DNA of 64,000 nt from Paenibacillaceae bacterium (GCA_900766135.1 CAAFUF010000049.1:54940-118939), one strand, 5' to 3'. Shown: positions 35,948 through 44,382, counted from the first letter of the stretch. Notes: a model not told the origin generated them from the sequence alone. Program-made: numbers and translations.

Positions 35948-36013
35948 ATGCTCGAATTTTAAAAGGGGATGCGGGGATTGTGAATGGAGGTCCCGGGGGA
36001 TCTTCCCTAAAAT
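35948..36013 (+). promoter_or_regulatory. Promoter module of the arabinoxylan ABC operon (shared with 30314-30379)
   Basis: It contains ATGCTCGAATTTTA (35948-35961), GATGCG, TTGTGAATG (35978-35986) and TAAAAT (36008-36013). Offsets are identical to the module before the feruloyl-esterase gene: 26 bp from TCGAA to TTGTGAATG, and 21 bp from there to the -10. No separate -35 was recognised. Confidence 0.7.
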
Positions 36014-36052
36014 AACGGTAGATGCATCGAATCTAGTTGGGAGGTCAAAGAG

Positions 36053-37372
36053 ATGAAAGCGTTGTTAAAAAGATCCATGAGTATCGTCCTAGCGTTAGGT
36101 CTAGCAGGAAGCTTGGCGGCCTGTTCGTCCAATTCTTCCGAAGGGAAGTCTTCGGAAGGAAGTGGAAGCGGTTCCATCAAACTGACGTTATGGGACCAAT
36201 CTGTAGGCAACACGGACCCGTCGGCGAAATTGCTGCCGCAAATCATCGAGAAATGGAACAGCGAGCATCCCGACGTCCAAATTGAACGGACCGGCACAAC
36301 CGGTGAACAGTACAAGACGAAGATCAAAACGTCGCTGGCGGCTAACGAAGCGCCTGACCTCTTCTACGGCATGGGCGGCGGCAGCTTCATGCAGCCCTAT
36401 ATCGAATCGGAGAACGTGCTGGAAATCTCCAGCTACCTGACCGATGAGATCAAATCGAAGATGGCCCCGGGGATGGCGGAAGCCATTGAAACGGACGGTA
36501 AAATCTATACCCTTCCCGTGTACACCCATATTGCCAACCTTTACGTAAACACCGAGTTGTTCGAGAAAGCGGGAGCCAAAATCCCGACGACGTATAAAGA
36601 ACTGCTCGAAGCGGTCGAGAAGCTGAAAGCGGCGGGAATCACGCCGGCGCTTATCGGCGAGAAAGACCGTTGGCCGGGCATGTACTGGTACGACATGATC
36701 GCGATGCGCCAAGCCGGACATGATGCGGTGATCGAAGCCTTTAAAGATCCAGCCAAGTGGGATTCGCCGGATTTCGTGGCCGCCGCGGCCAAGATGCAGG
36801 AACTGGCGAAGGTCGGCGCATTCAACAGCAGCATGCTGAGCATGAGCTATGATGAGATGCTGGGCGCGTTTAACGCAGGCAGCGGCGCCATGATGTTCCA
36901 AGCGAACTGGGTCAATGCCGGGATCGAAGATCCGTCCTCGGCGACCAAAGGCAAGGTTCAAGTCATTCCGTTCCCGGTCTTTGAAGACGGGAAAGGCAAA
37001 GCTACGGAAATCTTCGGCGGGGCCGTAGACGGGTTCTATGTCAGCAGCACGACGAAACATCCGAAAGAAGCGGTCGATTTCCTGATGTACCTGAGCGAGC
37101 AGCTGGGCACGCAGGGTTATCTGGCCGGTGCAGGCCTCCCAAGCTGGAACATCGACGGGCTGGATACTTCGAGCCTGTCCACGCTGGACAAATCGGCTGC
37201 CGACATTATGAAGACGGCAACCTCGTTTATTACGTGGTGGGATAACATTCTTCCTGCCGAATCCGCGGAAACGCATAAGAACCTGATTGCCTCGCTCCTG
37301 GCCGGCGATATTACGCCAGAAGAGTTCTGCAAACAGATGGCGCAGCTTAAACCGACGGAACTCTCGCTTTGA
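36053..37372 (+). CDS. Sugar ABC transporter substrate-binding lipoprotein
   Basis: The protein has 439 residues. A lipoprotein signal peptide ends with the lipobox LAAC (Cys24), followed by a Ser-rich linker. The mature part is a family-1 extracellular solute-binding fold (KLTLWDQSVGN at its start, GGAVDGFYV later). Two permease genes follow, so it is the binding component of a CUT1-type importer. With GH51 and CE4 genes in the same unit, arabinoxylo-oligosaccharides are the inferred ligand. GGGAGG precedes the ATG. The first codons again read TGAAAGCG, a partial cre-like match. No ATPase gene is present; such importers commonly share an MsmX-type ATPase encoded elsewhere. Confidence 0.9.
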   Translation: MKALLKRSMSIVLALGLAGSLAACSSNSSEGKSSEGSGSGSIKLTLWDQSVGNTDPSAKLLPQIIEKWNSEHPDVQIERTGTTGEQYKTKIKTSLAANEAPDLFYGMGGGSFMQPYIESENVLEISSYLTDEIKSKMAPGMAEAIETDGKIYTLPVYTHIANLYVNTELFEKAGAKIPTTYKELLEAVEKLKAAGITPALIGEKDRWPGMYWYDMIAMRQAGHDAVIEAFKDPAKWDSPDFVAAAAKMQELAKVGAFNSSMLSMSYDEMLGAFNAGSGAMMFQANWVNAGIEDPSSATKGKVQVIPFPVFEDGKGKATEIFGGAVDGFYVSSTTKHPKEAVDFLMYLSEQLGTQGYLAGAGLPSWNIDGLDTSSLSTLDKSAADIMKTATSFITWWDNILPAESAETHKNLIASLLAGDITPEEFCKQMAQLKPTELSL

Positions 37373-37395
37373 TCCTTGAATCATCTCAAACCAGA

Positions 37396-37421
37396 CGTGG
37401 TCAGGGGAAACCCTGACCACG
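37396..37421 (+). other. Intercistronic stem-loop between binding-protein and permease genes
   Basis: A perfect 11-bp stem (37396-37406 with 37411-37421) is closed by a GAAA tetraloop, with no T-run after it. Such hairpins between a binding-protein gene and its permease genes commonly stabilise the upstream mRNA, allowing excess binding protein. Confidence 0.75.
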
Positions 37422-37443
37422 ATCTTTGAGAGGAGAACTTACG

Positions 37444-38313
37444 ATGAATTCAGTTTTTTCGAACAAGACGGCGATTGCGATATTCGTTCTTCCTACCCTT
37501 CTCATCTTTTGCGGGATCGTATTGGTTCCGATTTTCGTCTCGAGTTATTATAGCGTGTTGGATTGGAACGGCGTCGGCAAAGGTACTTTTATCGGACTGG
37601 ATAATTATGTGGAGATGTTCACGGATGCCAGAGCCCTGCATTCCATCCGGAACTCCTTCCTGTTCGCGGCGGCTTCCATCTTCATTCAATTGCCGATTTC
37701 TCTCTTGCTTGCCTTGATCCTGGCTTCCACGGTGAAAGGCGAAGGCTTTTATCGGACGGTGTATTTTATTCCGGTGTTGATATCCACCGTTGTTATCGCG
37801 CAATTATGGTCTAAAATCTACAATGCGGATTATGGCCTTCTAAATACATTGCTGAACAACATCGGCCTCTCGGAGTTGGCCCAGGACTGGCTCGGACAGA
37901 AAAAGACCGCCCTCGTGGCATCGTTCATTCCTACCCTGTGGCAGTATGTCGGCTACCATATGCTGTTGATGTATGCCGGGGCGAAGTCGATCTCGCAGGA
38001 TATTTTCGAAGCGGCCAAAATTGACGGGGCCTCCCGGATCCGGACCGCCTTCTCGATTACCATTCCGCTGATGAAGCCGATACTCAAAGTCTGTCTCGTC
38101 TTCTCGGTCATCGGCGCCTTCAAGGTATTTGATCTGGTGTATGTCCTCACGGGCGGCGGCCCTTTGTTCGCCACCGAGGTGCCAAGCACCTTGATGTACA
38201 CGACGATCTTCAATACGTACCGGTATGGTTACGGCAGCGCGGTATCCGTCTTTATTATTCTGGAGTGCTTGATCTTCACGGTGCTGATCAATAAATTCTT
38301 CAAGACCGAATAG
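37444..38313 (+). CDS. Sugar ABC transporter permease (MalF/UgpA type)
   Basis: The 289-residue protein has six membrane helices. The coupling-helix EAA motif appears as EAAKIDGASRIRTAFSITIP. It forms the heterodimeric channel with the next gene product. GAGGAG lies 9 nt before the ATG at 37444, which is preferred over a TTG at 37426. It follows the intercistronic hairpin and is 11 nt before the second permease. Confidence 0.92.
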   Translation: MNSVFSNKTAIAIFVLPTLLIFCGIVLVPIFVSSYYSVLDWNGVGKGTFIGLDNYVEMFTDARALHSIRNSFLFAAASIFIQLPISLLLALILASTVKGEGFYRTVYFIPVLISTVVIAQLWSKIYNADYGLLNTLLNNIGLSELAQDWLGQKKTALVASFIPTLWQYVGYHMLLMYAGAKSISQDIFEAAKIDGASRIRTAFSITIPLMKPILKVCLVFSVIGAFKVFDLVYVLTGGGPLFATEVPSTLMYTTIFNTYRYGYGSAVSVFIILECLIFTVLINKFFKTE

Positions 38314-38324
38314 GGGTGAGTTTG

Positions 38325-39182
38325 ATGAATACTGCAGAAGCAAGGTTGCCCAAGAAGCCGTCGTTCCTTGGGAAGGTCTTGTTGCAATTCTTTTTAGTCA
38401 TTGTAGCGTTTGTTCAAGTATATCCCCTGATTTGGCTGGCGTTCTTCTCCTTGAAAGACAACAGCGAGATCTTCAGCGGCGATGTGGCGGGATTTCCGAA
38501 GAAGCTCCTCTGGAGCAATTATGCCAAGGCATTATCGGATGGCAATGTCATGAGTTACTTTGGGAATAGCGTGTGGGTAACGGCCGCCTCTATTATCCTG
38601 GTATTGATCTTGTCCTCGATGGCGGCCTATGCCATCACGCGAATGAACTGGAAGCTGAGCAATTTGACGATGACGCTGATCCTTCTCGGAATGATGGTTC
38701 CGATCCATGCGGCACTGCTGCCGTTGTTTATGGTCCTGAAAAATCTGCATTTGCTGAACACCTACTGGTCGTTGATTATTCCTTACGTTGCTTTCGGGAT
38801 CCCGATGGCCGTGTTCATCCTGGGCAGCTTCTTCAAGGGGGTTCCCCGCGAGATGGAGGAATCCGCGGTTATCGACGGATGCGGCATTTACAGAACCTTT
38901 TTTCACATTATTCTGCCGTTGATTCGTCCCGCGATCGCCACCGTAGCAATCTTCACCTTCCTCTCCTGCTGGAACGAGTTGATGTTTGCGGTGACCTTCA
39001 TCAATGACGCGCATTATCAGACGTTGACGGTCGGGATGATGTCGATGGTCGGAACGTATATTACGCAGTGGGGAATTATCGGGGCCGGGCTGATGATTAC
39101 GACCGTCCCTACCGTAGTCATTTATTTGCTGCTGAACAAGCAAGTCCAACAAAGCATGATTGCAGGCGCAGTCAAAGGATAA
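38325..39182 (+). CDS. Sugar ABC transporter permease (MalG/UgpE type)
   Basis: The 285-residue protein has six helices. The EAA-type motif is EMEESAVIDGCGIYRTFFHI, and the C-terminus ends QSMIAGAVKG, typical of MalG-like permeases. I chose the ATG at 38325, 7 nt after GGGGTG; a GTG codon 9 nt earlier is also in frame. It is the partner of the preceding permease and is followed after 22 nt by the GH51 gene. Confidence 0.92.
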   Translation: MNTAEARLPKKPSFLGKVLLQFFLVIVAFVQVYPLIWLAFFSLKDNSEIFSGDVAGFPKKLLWSNYAKALSDGNVMSYFGNSVWVTAASIILVLILSSMAAYAITRMNWKLSNLTMTLILLGMMVPIHAALLPLFMVLKNLHLLNTYWSLIIPYVAFGIPMAVFILGSFFKGVPREMEESAVIDGCGIYRTFFHIILPLIRPAIATVAIFTFLSCWNELMFAVTFINDAHYQTLTVGMMSMVGTYITQWGIIGAGLMITTVPTVVIYLLLNKQVQQSMIAGAVKG

Positions 39183-39204
39183 CGACGTGAAGGGAGAACA
39201 GGGG

Positions 39205-40689
39205 ATGAAAGCTACGATCACGGTTAACGCCGATCAATCGGCGGGTACGATCAGCCGCCATATTTACGGGCACTTCGCGGAGCATCTCGGCCGCTGCATT
39301 TACGAGGGCATTTGGGTGGGCGAGGATTCGCCGATTCCGAACACCCGCGGCATACGAAACGACGTACTCGAAGCGTTGCGGGGCCTGAACATCCCGGTGC
39401 TTCGCTGGCCGGGCGGCTGTTTTGCCGACGAGTACCACTGGAAGGACGGCGTGGGGCCGCGGGAGCAGCGCAAACGGATGGTGAATACGCACTGGGGCGG
39501 CGTCGTGGAGAACAACCACTTCGGTACGCATGAATTTTTCGATCTGTGCGAGCTGCTGGGCGCGGAGCCGTACATTTGCGGGAACGTCGGCAGCGGTACC
39601 GTACAGGAGATGCAGGAATGGGTCGAATACATGACCTTTGACGGCGAATCGCCGATGGCCAACTGGCGGCAAGCCAACGGACGGGAGAAGCCGTGGAAAT
39701 TGAAATATTTCGGCGTCGGCAACGAGAACTGGGGCTGCGGCGGGAACATGCGGGCGGAATATTACGCCGACGAATACCGCAGATACCAGACGTACGTCCG
39801 AAATTACGGCGAAAACCGGCTGTACAAGATCGCCGGCGGCGCCAATGTCGACGACTACCATTGGACGGAGACGCTGATGCGCCAAGCCGGCGCGTATATG
39901 GACGGACTCAGCCTGCATAACTACACAGTACCGGGAGGTTTTGAGGTCAAACGTCCGGCGCTGGGCTTCGATGAAGCGGAGTGGTTCGAGACGATGAAGC
40001 TGGCGCTTCATATGGACGAGTTGATCGCGCGGCATTCGGCGATCATGGACCAATACGATCCGCAGAAGCGGGTCGGCCTGATCGTGGATGAGTGGGGCAA
40101 CTGGTTCCAGGTGGAGCCGGGCACGAATCCAGGTTTCCTGTACCAACAAAATTCGATGCGGGACGCGCTGGTGGCGGGTTTGCATTTCCACATCTTCCAT
40201 CGTCACTGCGACCGCGTCCATATGGCGAACATCGCGCAGACGGTCAACGTGCTGCAGGCGATGATTCTGACGGAAGGCGAGAAGATGCTGCTGACGCCAA
40301 CCTACCATGTCTTCGAGATGTTTAAGGTTCACCAGGATGCCGAGGCGCTCGCCCTTCATCTGGAGGCGGACGAGTACCGTATAGGAGAAGAATCGATTCC
40401 TCGGATCAGCGCTTCGGCCTCGAAGCGGCCGGACGGCACGATCGACATCAGCCTGTGCAACGTTGATCCGCAGCAAGAAGCTGCCATCACTTTGCAGTTG
40501 CGCGGATGGGTTGGAGGCAAGAAGGTCACCGGCCGTGTACTGACCCATGCCGATATGAATGCGCATAACACGTTCGAGCGGCCGGAATTGGTCAAACCGC
40601 AAGTCTTTGACGGGGTAACGGAGGTCAGTGAGAACAGCTTGTCTGCAACGCTGCCGCCGATGTCCGTCGTCGTGCTGACGCTGGCTTAG
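39205..40689 (+). CDS. GH51 alpha-L-arabinofuranosidase, intracellular
   Basis: The 494-residue protein has no signal peptide. The (beta/alpha)8 barrel carries the GH51 acid/base Glu174 in GNENWGCGG and the nucleophile Glu296 in VDEWGNWF. The N-terminus (ISRHIYGHFAEHLGRCIYEG) and the C-terminal beta domain also fit the family. It removes terminal arabinofuranose from imported arabinoxylo-oligosaccharides in the cytosol. AGGGAG lies 8 nt before the ATG at 39205. The start of the reading frame overlaps the permease gene, but the ribosome-binding site decides for 39205. Confidence 0.93.
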   Translation: MKATITVNADQSAGTISRHIYGHFAEHLGRCIYEGIWVGEDSPIPNTRGIRNDVLEALRGLNIPVLRWPGGCFADEYHWKDGVGPREQRKRMVNTHWGGVVENNHFGTHEFFDLCELLGAEPYICGNVGSGTVQEMQEWVEYMTFDGESPMANWRQANGREKPWKLKYFGVGNENWGCGGNMRAEYYADEYRRYQTYVRNYGENRLYKIAGGANVDDYHWTETLMRQAGAYMDGLSLHNYTVPGGFEVKRPALGFDEAEWFETMKLALHMDELIARHSAIMDQYDPQKRVGLIVDEWGNWFQVEPGTNPGFLYQQNSMRDALVAGLHFHIFHRHCDRVHMANIAQTVNVLQAMILTEGEKMLLTPTYHVFEMFKVHQDAEALALHLEADEYRIGEESIPRISASASKRPDGTIDISLCNVDPQQEAAITLQLRGWVGGKKVTGRVLTHADMNAHNTFERPELVKPQVFDGVTEVSENSLSATLPPMSVVVLTLA

Positions 40690-40724
40690 GTTAGCCGGCA
40701 TCTTTATGGAATCGGAGGGATGTC

Positions 40725-41363
40725 ATGATGATGGCTAAGGATTCGTTGGTGCACCGGGTGCCGACCGGGGAGAAGGCGGTCGCCTTTACGTTTGACGACG
40801 GGCCGCATCCCGTCTTTACGGAACAAGTGCTGGAGATTTTCCGGAAGGTGAACGGGAAGGCGACCTTTTGCATGATTGGGCAGGAGATCGACAAGTTTGG
40901 AGACATCGCGGCCAAGGTTCATGCCGACGGACACGAGATTGCCAATCACACGTACTCGCATCCGGACCTGACCCGGTTGACGATAGAGGAAGCCCGGGCG
41001 GAAATTCTGCTGGGAGATGAGCGGATCCGCCGAGTGACGGGCAAGCCGGCGTTAAGCTTCCGACCGCCGTATTTTGCCGTGAACGAGGCCATCTTATCGC
41101 TTGCCGGGGAGTTCGGGTACCATTCAATCGGATGCGTGAACGGCGAGGCGAAGGATTGGGAGCAGCCCCAGCCCGGCGTGGATTTCATCGTGGAGCGCAC
41201 GCGCCAGGTTGTCGGGAACGGAAGCATCTTCCTGTTCCATGATGGTTACGGCGACCGGGCACGGACGATCGAAGCGGTTCGCGTACTGACCAAGGAGCTG
41301 ACGGCCGAAGGATACCGGTTAGTGACGGTCAGCGAGCTGATCGCACTTGCTAATGAAGCATGA
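40725..41363 (+). CDS. CE4 polysaccharide deacetylase-like protein, no signal peptide
   Basis: The 212-residue NodB-homology domain has all five motifs: TFDDGP, HTYSHPDL, a RPPYF segment, a DWEQP region and LFHDG. This gives the usual Asp-His-His metal site. CE4 enzymes remove acetyl groups from xylan, chitin or peptidoglycan. Most are exported, but no signal peptide is visible here. In an arabinoxylan operon, deacetylation of imported acetylated xylo-oligosaccharides is a plausible inference. Three consecutive ATG codons (40725, 40728, 40731) lie behind GGAGGG; the exact start is undecided. A terminator follows. Confidence 0.88.
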   Translation: MMMAKDSLVHRVPTGEKAVAFTFDDGPHPVFTEQVLEIFRKVNGKATFCMIGQEIDKFGDIAAKVHADGHEIANHTYSHPDLTRLTIEEARAEILLGDERIRRVTGKPALSFRPPYFAVNEAILSLAGEFGYHSIGCVNGEAKDWEQPQPGVDFIVERTRQVVGNGSIFLFHDGYGDRARTIEAVRVLTKELTAEGYRLVTVSELIALANEA

Positions 41364-41376
41364 ACCCCGTTTTCCA

Positions 41377-41410
41377 AACCCTGTTTTCGATATTCGAAAA
41401 CGGGGTTTTT
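41377..41410 (+). terminator. Terminator of the arabinoxylan ABC operon
   Basis: A 14-bp stem with one G-T wobble (41377-41390 with 41394-41407) is followed by a T-run. Confidence 0.9.
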
Positions 41411-41533
41411 GCCATGATCGGCATACTCCGCGACTCTCCCCTCCCATGAACTCCCACCCTTACCCGATGAATGGCCCGGTTTAAATTAGAAACCCTATAT
41501 CTTACAACTAATGAGACAGGTGAGGGTTGCGGC

Positions 41534-42637
41534 ATGAAGGTTGCCATTATGGGGGCTGGCCTATCGGGGCTGGCCTGTGCGATTACGCTGGAGCGAAACG
41601 GCGTTGAGCCGGTGATTTTTGAGAAACGGAGCCAGGTCGGGGATCGATTCGTATACATGGAAGCCCTGCTGTCCATATTTGAGCATCCAGTTCAGGATTG
41701 TATCGCTTCGCTGTCCGAGCAATTTGGGCTGTATCTCCGTCCGACGGCGAGCATTCAACAGATGAGGGTGACGTCCAGCCGGTCGCAGGCCATTCTTGAG
41801 GGGCCGTTAGGTTTCACCAATATTCGCGGGAGAGATGAGAACTCCTTTGAAGCCCAGCTAAGTCGGCAAGTGAAGTCACCCATCCTATTTCGGTCGGAAG
41901 CCACTTACGAGCAACTGCTGACGGATTATACGCATGTGGTCATGGCAACAGGGGATGGAGATTACGCTAAAAAAACCCGCAACTTCCGCGAAGATCTCAC
42001 CGTCTCGTTGAAAGGGGCTACGGTTGAAGGATGCTTTGATCGTTACGCGGTAAAGATCTGGTTGGATTATGACTATGCTCCCTGCGGCTATGGGTACTTG
42101 CTTCCGTTTTCGGAGAAACAGGCGAATCTGGTGATCGCCATTCCTGATCTCCCCGCGAACCGGGGAATAAGGCTTGAAGAGCGATGGGAGCCTTTCTACC
42201 AAAGGGTTCGCACCGATTTGGGCCAGGATATTCCCATCACCGACGGCTTTCAAATCACGCAGTACCCGATAGGAATTTGCGACAGGGCTCGGGTTGGTAA
42301 CACGTTCTATGTAGGAAATTGCTTCGGCAGCCTGATGCCGTTTATGGGATTTGGTCAATATCCCGCGCTGCTGACCGGGGTTTACGCCGCGTACGATTTA
42401 TGCGGGCTCGGCAACTACGAGGAACTGACGGCTCCCTTTCGTCAGAGCTACGAGAACTCGCTGGTTCTGCGCCGGGTCATGGAGCAACTCGACAATGCGG
42501 ATTTGGATCGGGTCGTACGGATGCTGCAGGGCCCTCTGGGGAGTAAGCTGTTTTTTGCCAAACGAATCAATCCCTTGAAAGTAGCAAGTTACTTGATGCG
42601 TCCTTACTTGAAAATGAAACAAGGAGTGACCTCCTGA
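41534..42637 (+). CDS. FAD/NAD(P)-binding oxidoreductase (geranylgeranyl-reductase-like)
   Basis: The 367-residue protein starts with a dinucleotide-binding motif (GAGLSGLACAITLERNG). It has further features of the FAD-dependent geranylgeranyl-reductase/lycopene-cyclase-like group: a middle sheet and a second FAD motif around GNCFGSLMPFMGFG. The substrate is unknown. The ATG at 41534 follows GGTGAGGG. A HNH endonuclease-like gene starts 22 nt after its stop, so the two may be co-transcribed. No pathway context could be found nearby. Confidence 0.75.
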   Translation: MKVAIMGAGLSGLACAITLERNGVEPVIFEKRSQVGDRFVYMEALLSIFEHPVQDCIASLSEQFGLYLRPTASIQQMRVTSSRSQAILEGPLGFTNIRGRDENSFEAQLSRQVKSPILFRSEATYEQLLTDYTHVVMATGDGDYAKKTRNFREDLTVSLKGATVEGCFDRYAVKIWLDYDYAPCGYGYLLPFSEKQANLVIAIPDLPANRGIRLEERWEPFYQRVRTDLGQDIPITDGFQITQYPIGICDRARVGNTFYVGNCFGSLMPFMGFGQYPALLTGVYAAYDLCGLGNYEELTAPFRQSYENSLVLRRVMEQLDNADLDRVVRMLQGPLGSKLFFAKRINPLKVASYLMRPYLKMKQGVTS

Positions 42638-42659
42638 TCAAACCTAGGGGGGATCGGTC

Positions 42660-43094
42660 ATGATCACCGTGCTGAATCTGGACGGCCGGAAGTTAACCCC
42701 GTGCACGCTGGACCGCGCTTGGCGGGAAGTGAACCGGGACCGGGCCGTCTGGCTGGACGAGCAGACCATTCAATTGCTCTACAACCCGTTCTTGTTCCGG
42801 GAATACCGGAAGACCGCCTTGAAGCGGGACCGCCATACCTGTCTATGGTGCGGCGCCCCCGCAACGACGGTGGATCATATCGTTCCCTCGAGCAAAGGCG
42901 GCTCAGACCTGCCTCATAACCTGATCGCTTCGTGCAGCGAATGCAATTCGAAACGAGGAAACCGTTCGGCGTTTCGTTATCTTCAGGAGAAAAGGGAGAC
43001 CGTCCCCCATCCCCTGAAGCTGCGATACCGCCTCCTTAGAGCGACGATGGGGCCGTATCTGCAATCCCGATGGAAACGAAGGCGCGGGGGATAG
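42660..43094 (+). CDS. HNH endonuclease-domain protein
   Basis: The protein has 144 residues. An N-terminal segment with KTALKRDRHTCLWCG leads into a complete HNH domain (about residues 50-105): the zinc CxxC pair (CLWC), DHIVPSSKGG with the catalytic His, NL, CSEC and CNSKRGN. Stand-alone proteins of this IscB/YncB-like small HNH type occur widely in Bacillota, often with unknown roles in DNA cutting or repair. AGGGGGGAT precedes the ATG. It shares a bidirectional terminator with the convergent YbjN-like gene. Confidence 0.85.
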   Translation: MITVLNLDGRKLTPCTLDRAWREVNRDRAVWLDEQTIQLLYNPFLFREYRKTALKRDRHTCLWCGAPATTVDHIVPSSKGGSDLPHNLIASCSECNSKRGNRSAFRYLQEKRETVPHPLKLRYRLLRATMGPYLQSRWKRRRGG

Positions 43095-43100
43095 AAAAAA

Positions 43101-43134
43101 AGCTTCTGGCCGCATTACCAACCAGAAGCTCCTT
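43101..43134. terminator. Bidirectional terminator
   Basis: AGCTTCTGG (43101-43109) pairs with CCAGAAGCT (43122-43130). It is preceded by seven A and followed by a T-rich tail, between convergent genes. Confidence 0.8.
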
Positions 43135-43140
43135 TTCGGA

Positions 43141-43551
43141 TTACGACCACTGCACTTTCATAAATTTCGGGTACGTATCCGAAGCACAATCCAATAACAT
43201 GACCAGAATATCGAACAGATCCTGCGCATCCGCCGGGAAATGTTTGCTTAACGAGTAAGAAAGATCGATGCGTCCTTCGTTTATCGTGAATTTCGAGTAG
43301 CGGTACGTCATGTTCAATTCGTTAATGAGCTGGAGGGCCGCTTCTTTCTTCAAGGGATTCTGAATATCGGCGATGTCATAAACGCGGAAGTCGATGCTGG
43401 ATTCGTTGAAGGCGACAATCAATAAGACATTCCCGCCGTTCTCGATGGCTTCCCTTCTCCGGAAGAAGACGAATCCATCCTCCTCGTGGATTTCTTCCAT
43501 GGAGATATTTTTCCTTTGCAGGAATTGGCTAAACTCGCTCGAAGTAATCAT
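43141..43551 (-). CDS. YbjN-like domain protein
   Basis: The 136-residue cytosolic protein has an alternating beta/alpha pattern and a segment AALQLINELNMTYRYSKFTI that resembles YbjN-type proteins, a fold related to type III secretion chaperones. Function is not established. It stands alone, convergent with the HNH gene and divergent from ahpC. Its leader on the minus strand has AGGAGAGG about 10 nt before the ATG. Confidence 0.65.
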   Translation of the reverse strand: MITSSEFSQFLQRKNISMEEIHEEDGFVFFRRREAIENGGNVLLIVAFNESSIDFRVYDIADIQNPLKKEAALQLINELNMTYRYSKFTINEGRIDLSYSLSKHFPADAQDLFDILVMLLDCASDTYPKFMKVQWS

Positions 43552-43742
43552 TAGAATCTATCAATCCTCTCCTAGTAAGCTATAGAACAAAGCAGCTACT
43601 CGATCTTATTCGACAAAAATCGGGCGCAATCCTTTGAAATCCAAATGACTAATTTGTGAAAATCCGATCCGAACGGTTATATTCAGCGGGCAAGGGTATA
43701 TTAATATGGAGGGCTATAATTATGAAGACTTGGTGAAGTAGA

Positions 43743-43770
43743 TTGACGCTGAGAATGGTTCGCATATAAT
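43743..43770 (+). promoter_or_regulatory. ahpCF promoter
   Basis: TTGACG (43743-43748) and TATAAT (43765-43770) are 16 bp apart, about 50 bp before the ahpC start. This is a strong sigma-A promoter. Confidence 0.75.
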
Positions 43771-43778
43771 AATTAATA
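43764..43778. promoter_or_regulatory. PerR-box-like operator
   Basis: ATATAATAATTAATA matches the Bacillus PerR consensus TTATAATnATTATAA at about 11-12 of 14 defined positions. It overlaps the -10 element of ahpCF, as expected for peroxide-relieved repression. Confidence 0.55.
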
Positions 43779-43818
43779 TAAATAACTGCTGAAACCAAAA
43801 CAAAGGAGAGTTCAAATC

Positions 43819-44382
43819 ATGTCATTGATTGGAAAAGAAGTCCTGCCTTTTAAAGCTCAAGCGTATCACAACGGTAAATTCATCGAAGTATCCGATGCGG
43901 ATTTCAAAGGGAAATGGAGCGTCGTATGCTTCTATCCAGCCGACTTCACGTTCGTATGCCCTACCGAGCTGGAAGACTTGCAGGATCAATATGCTACATT
44001 GAAGGATCTGGGCGTTGAGGTCTATTCCGTATCGACCGATTCCCACTTCGTGCACAAAGCTTGGCACGACAGCTCCGAAGCGATCGGCAAGGTTACTTAC
44101 ATTATGATCGGCGACCCGTCCCACACGATTTCCCGTAACTTCGACGTGCTGATCGAAGAAGAAGGCGTGGCGGACCGCGGTACCTTCATCATTGACCCGA
44201 ACGGCGTGATCCAAGCCATCGAAATTACGGCTGGCGGCATTGGACGCGATGCAAGTACGCTGATCGACAAGATCAAAGCGGCTCAATACGTTCATAACCA
44301 TCCAGGCGAAGTTTGCCCGGCGAAATGGAAAGAAGGCGCCGCAACTTTGAAACCAAGCCTTGACTTGGTTGGCAAGATCTAA
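43819..44382 (+). CDS. ahpC: Alkyl hydroperoxide reductase subunit C (2-Cys peroxiredoxin)
   Basis: The 187-residue protein has the peroxidatic Cys47 in FTFVCPTE and the resolving Cys166 in GEVCPAKW. Length and motifs are those of bacterial AhpC. It reduces hydrogen peroxide and organic peroxides in the cytosol and is recycled by AhpF, encoded 12 nt downstream. The promoter overlaps a PerR-like box, so induction by peroxide is likely. Confidence 0.97.
   Translation: MSLIGKEVLPFKAQAYHNGKFIEVSDADFKGKWSVVCFYPADFTFVCPTELEDLQDQYATLKDLGVEVYSVSTDSHFVHKAWHDSSEAIGKVTYIMIGDPSHTISRNFDVLIEEEGVADRGTFIIDPNGVIQAIEITAGGIGRDASTLIDKIKAAQYVHNHPGEVCPAKWKEGAATLKPSLDLVGKI

Noticed and set aside
36188..37420. 410-codon minus-strand ORF opposite the binding-protein gene
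   Set aside because: Antisense to a lipoprotein with a lipobox and typical fold; nothing recognisable in the reverse frame.
39172..40701. 509-codon minus-strand ORF opposite the GH51 gene
   Set aside because: It is the exact shadow of a gene with full catalytic motifs; its sequence is low in structure, rich in His/Arg, and has no recognisable domain or ribosome-binding site.
42660..43094. HNH protein considered as a homing endonuclease of the nearby intron or a restriction enzyme
   Set aside because: It is 4 kb from the intron, class C introns do not use one, and no methylase or intron surrounds it.
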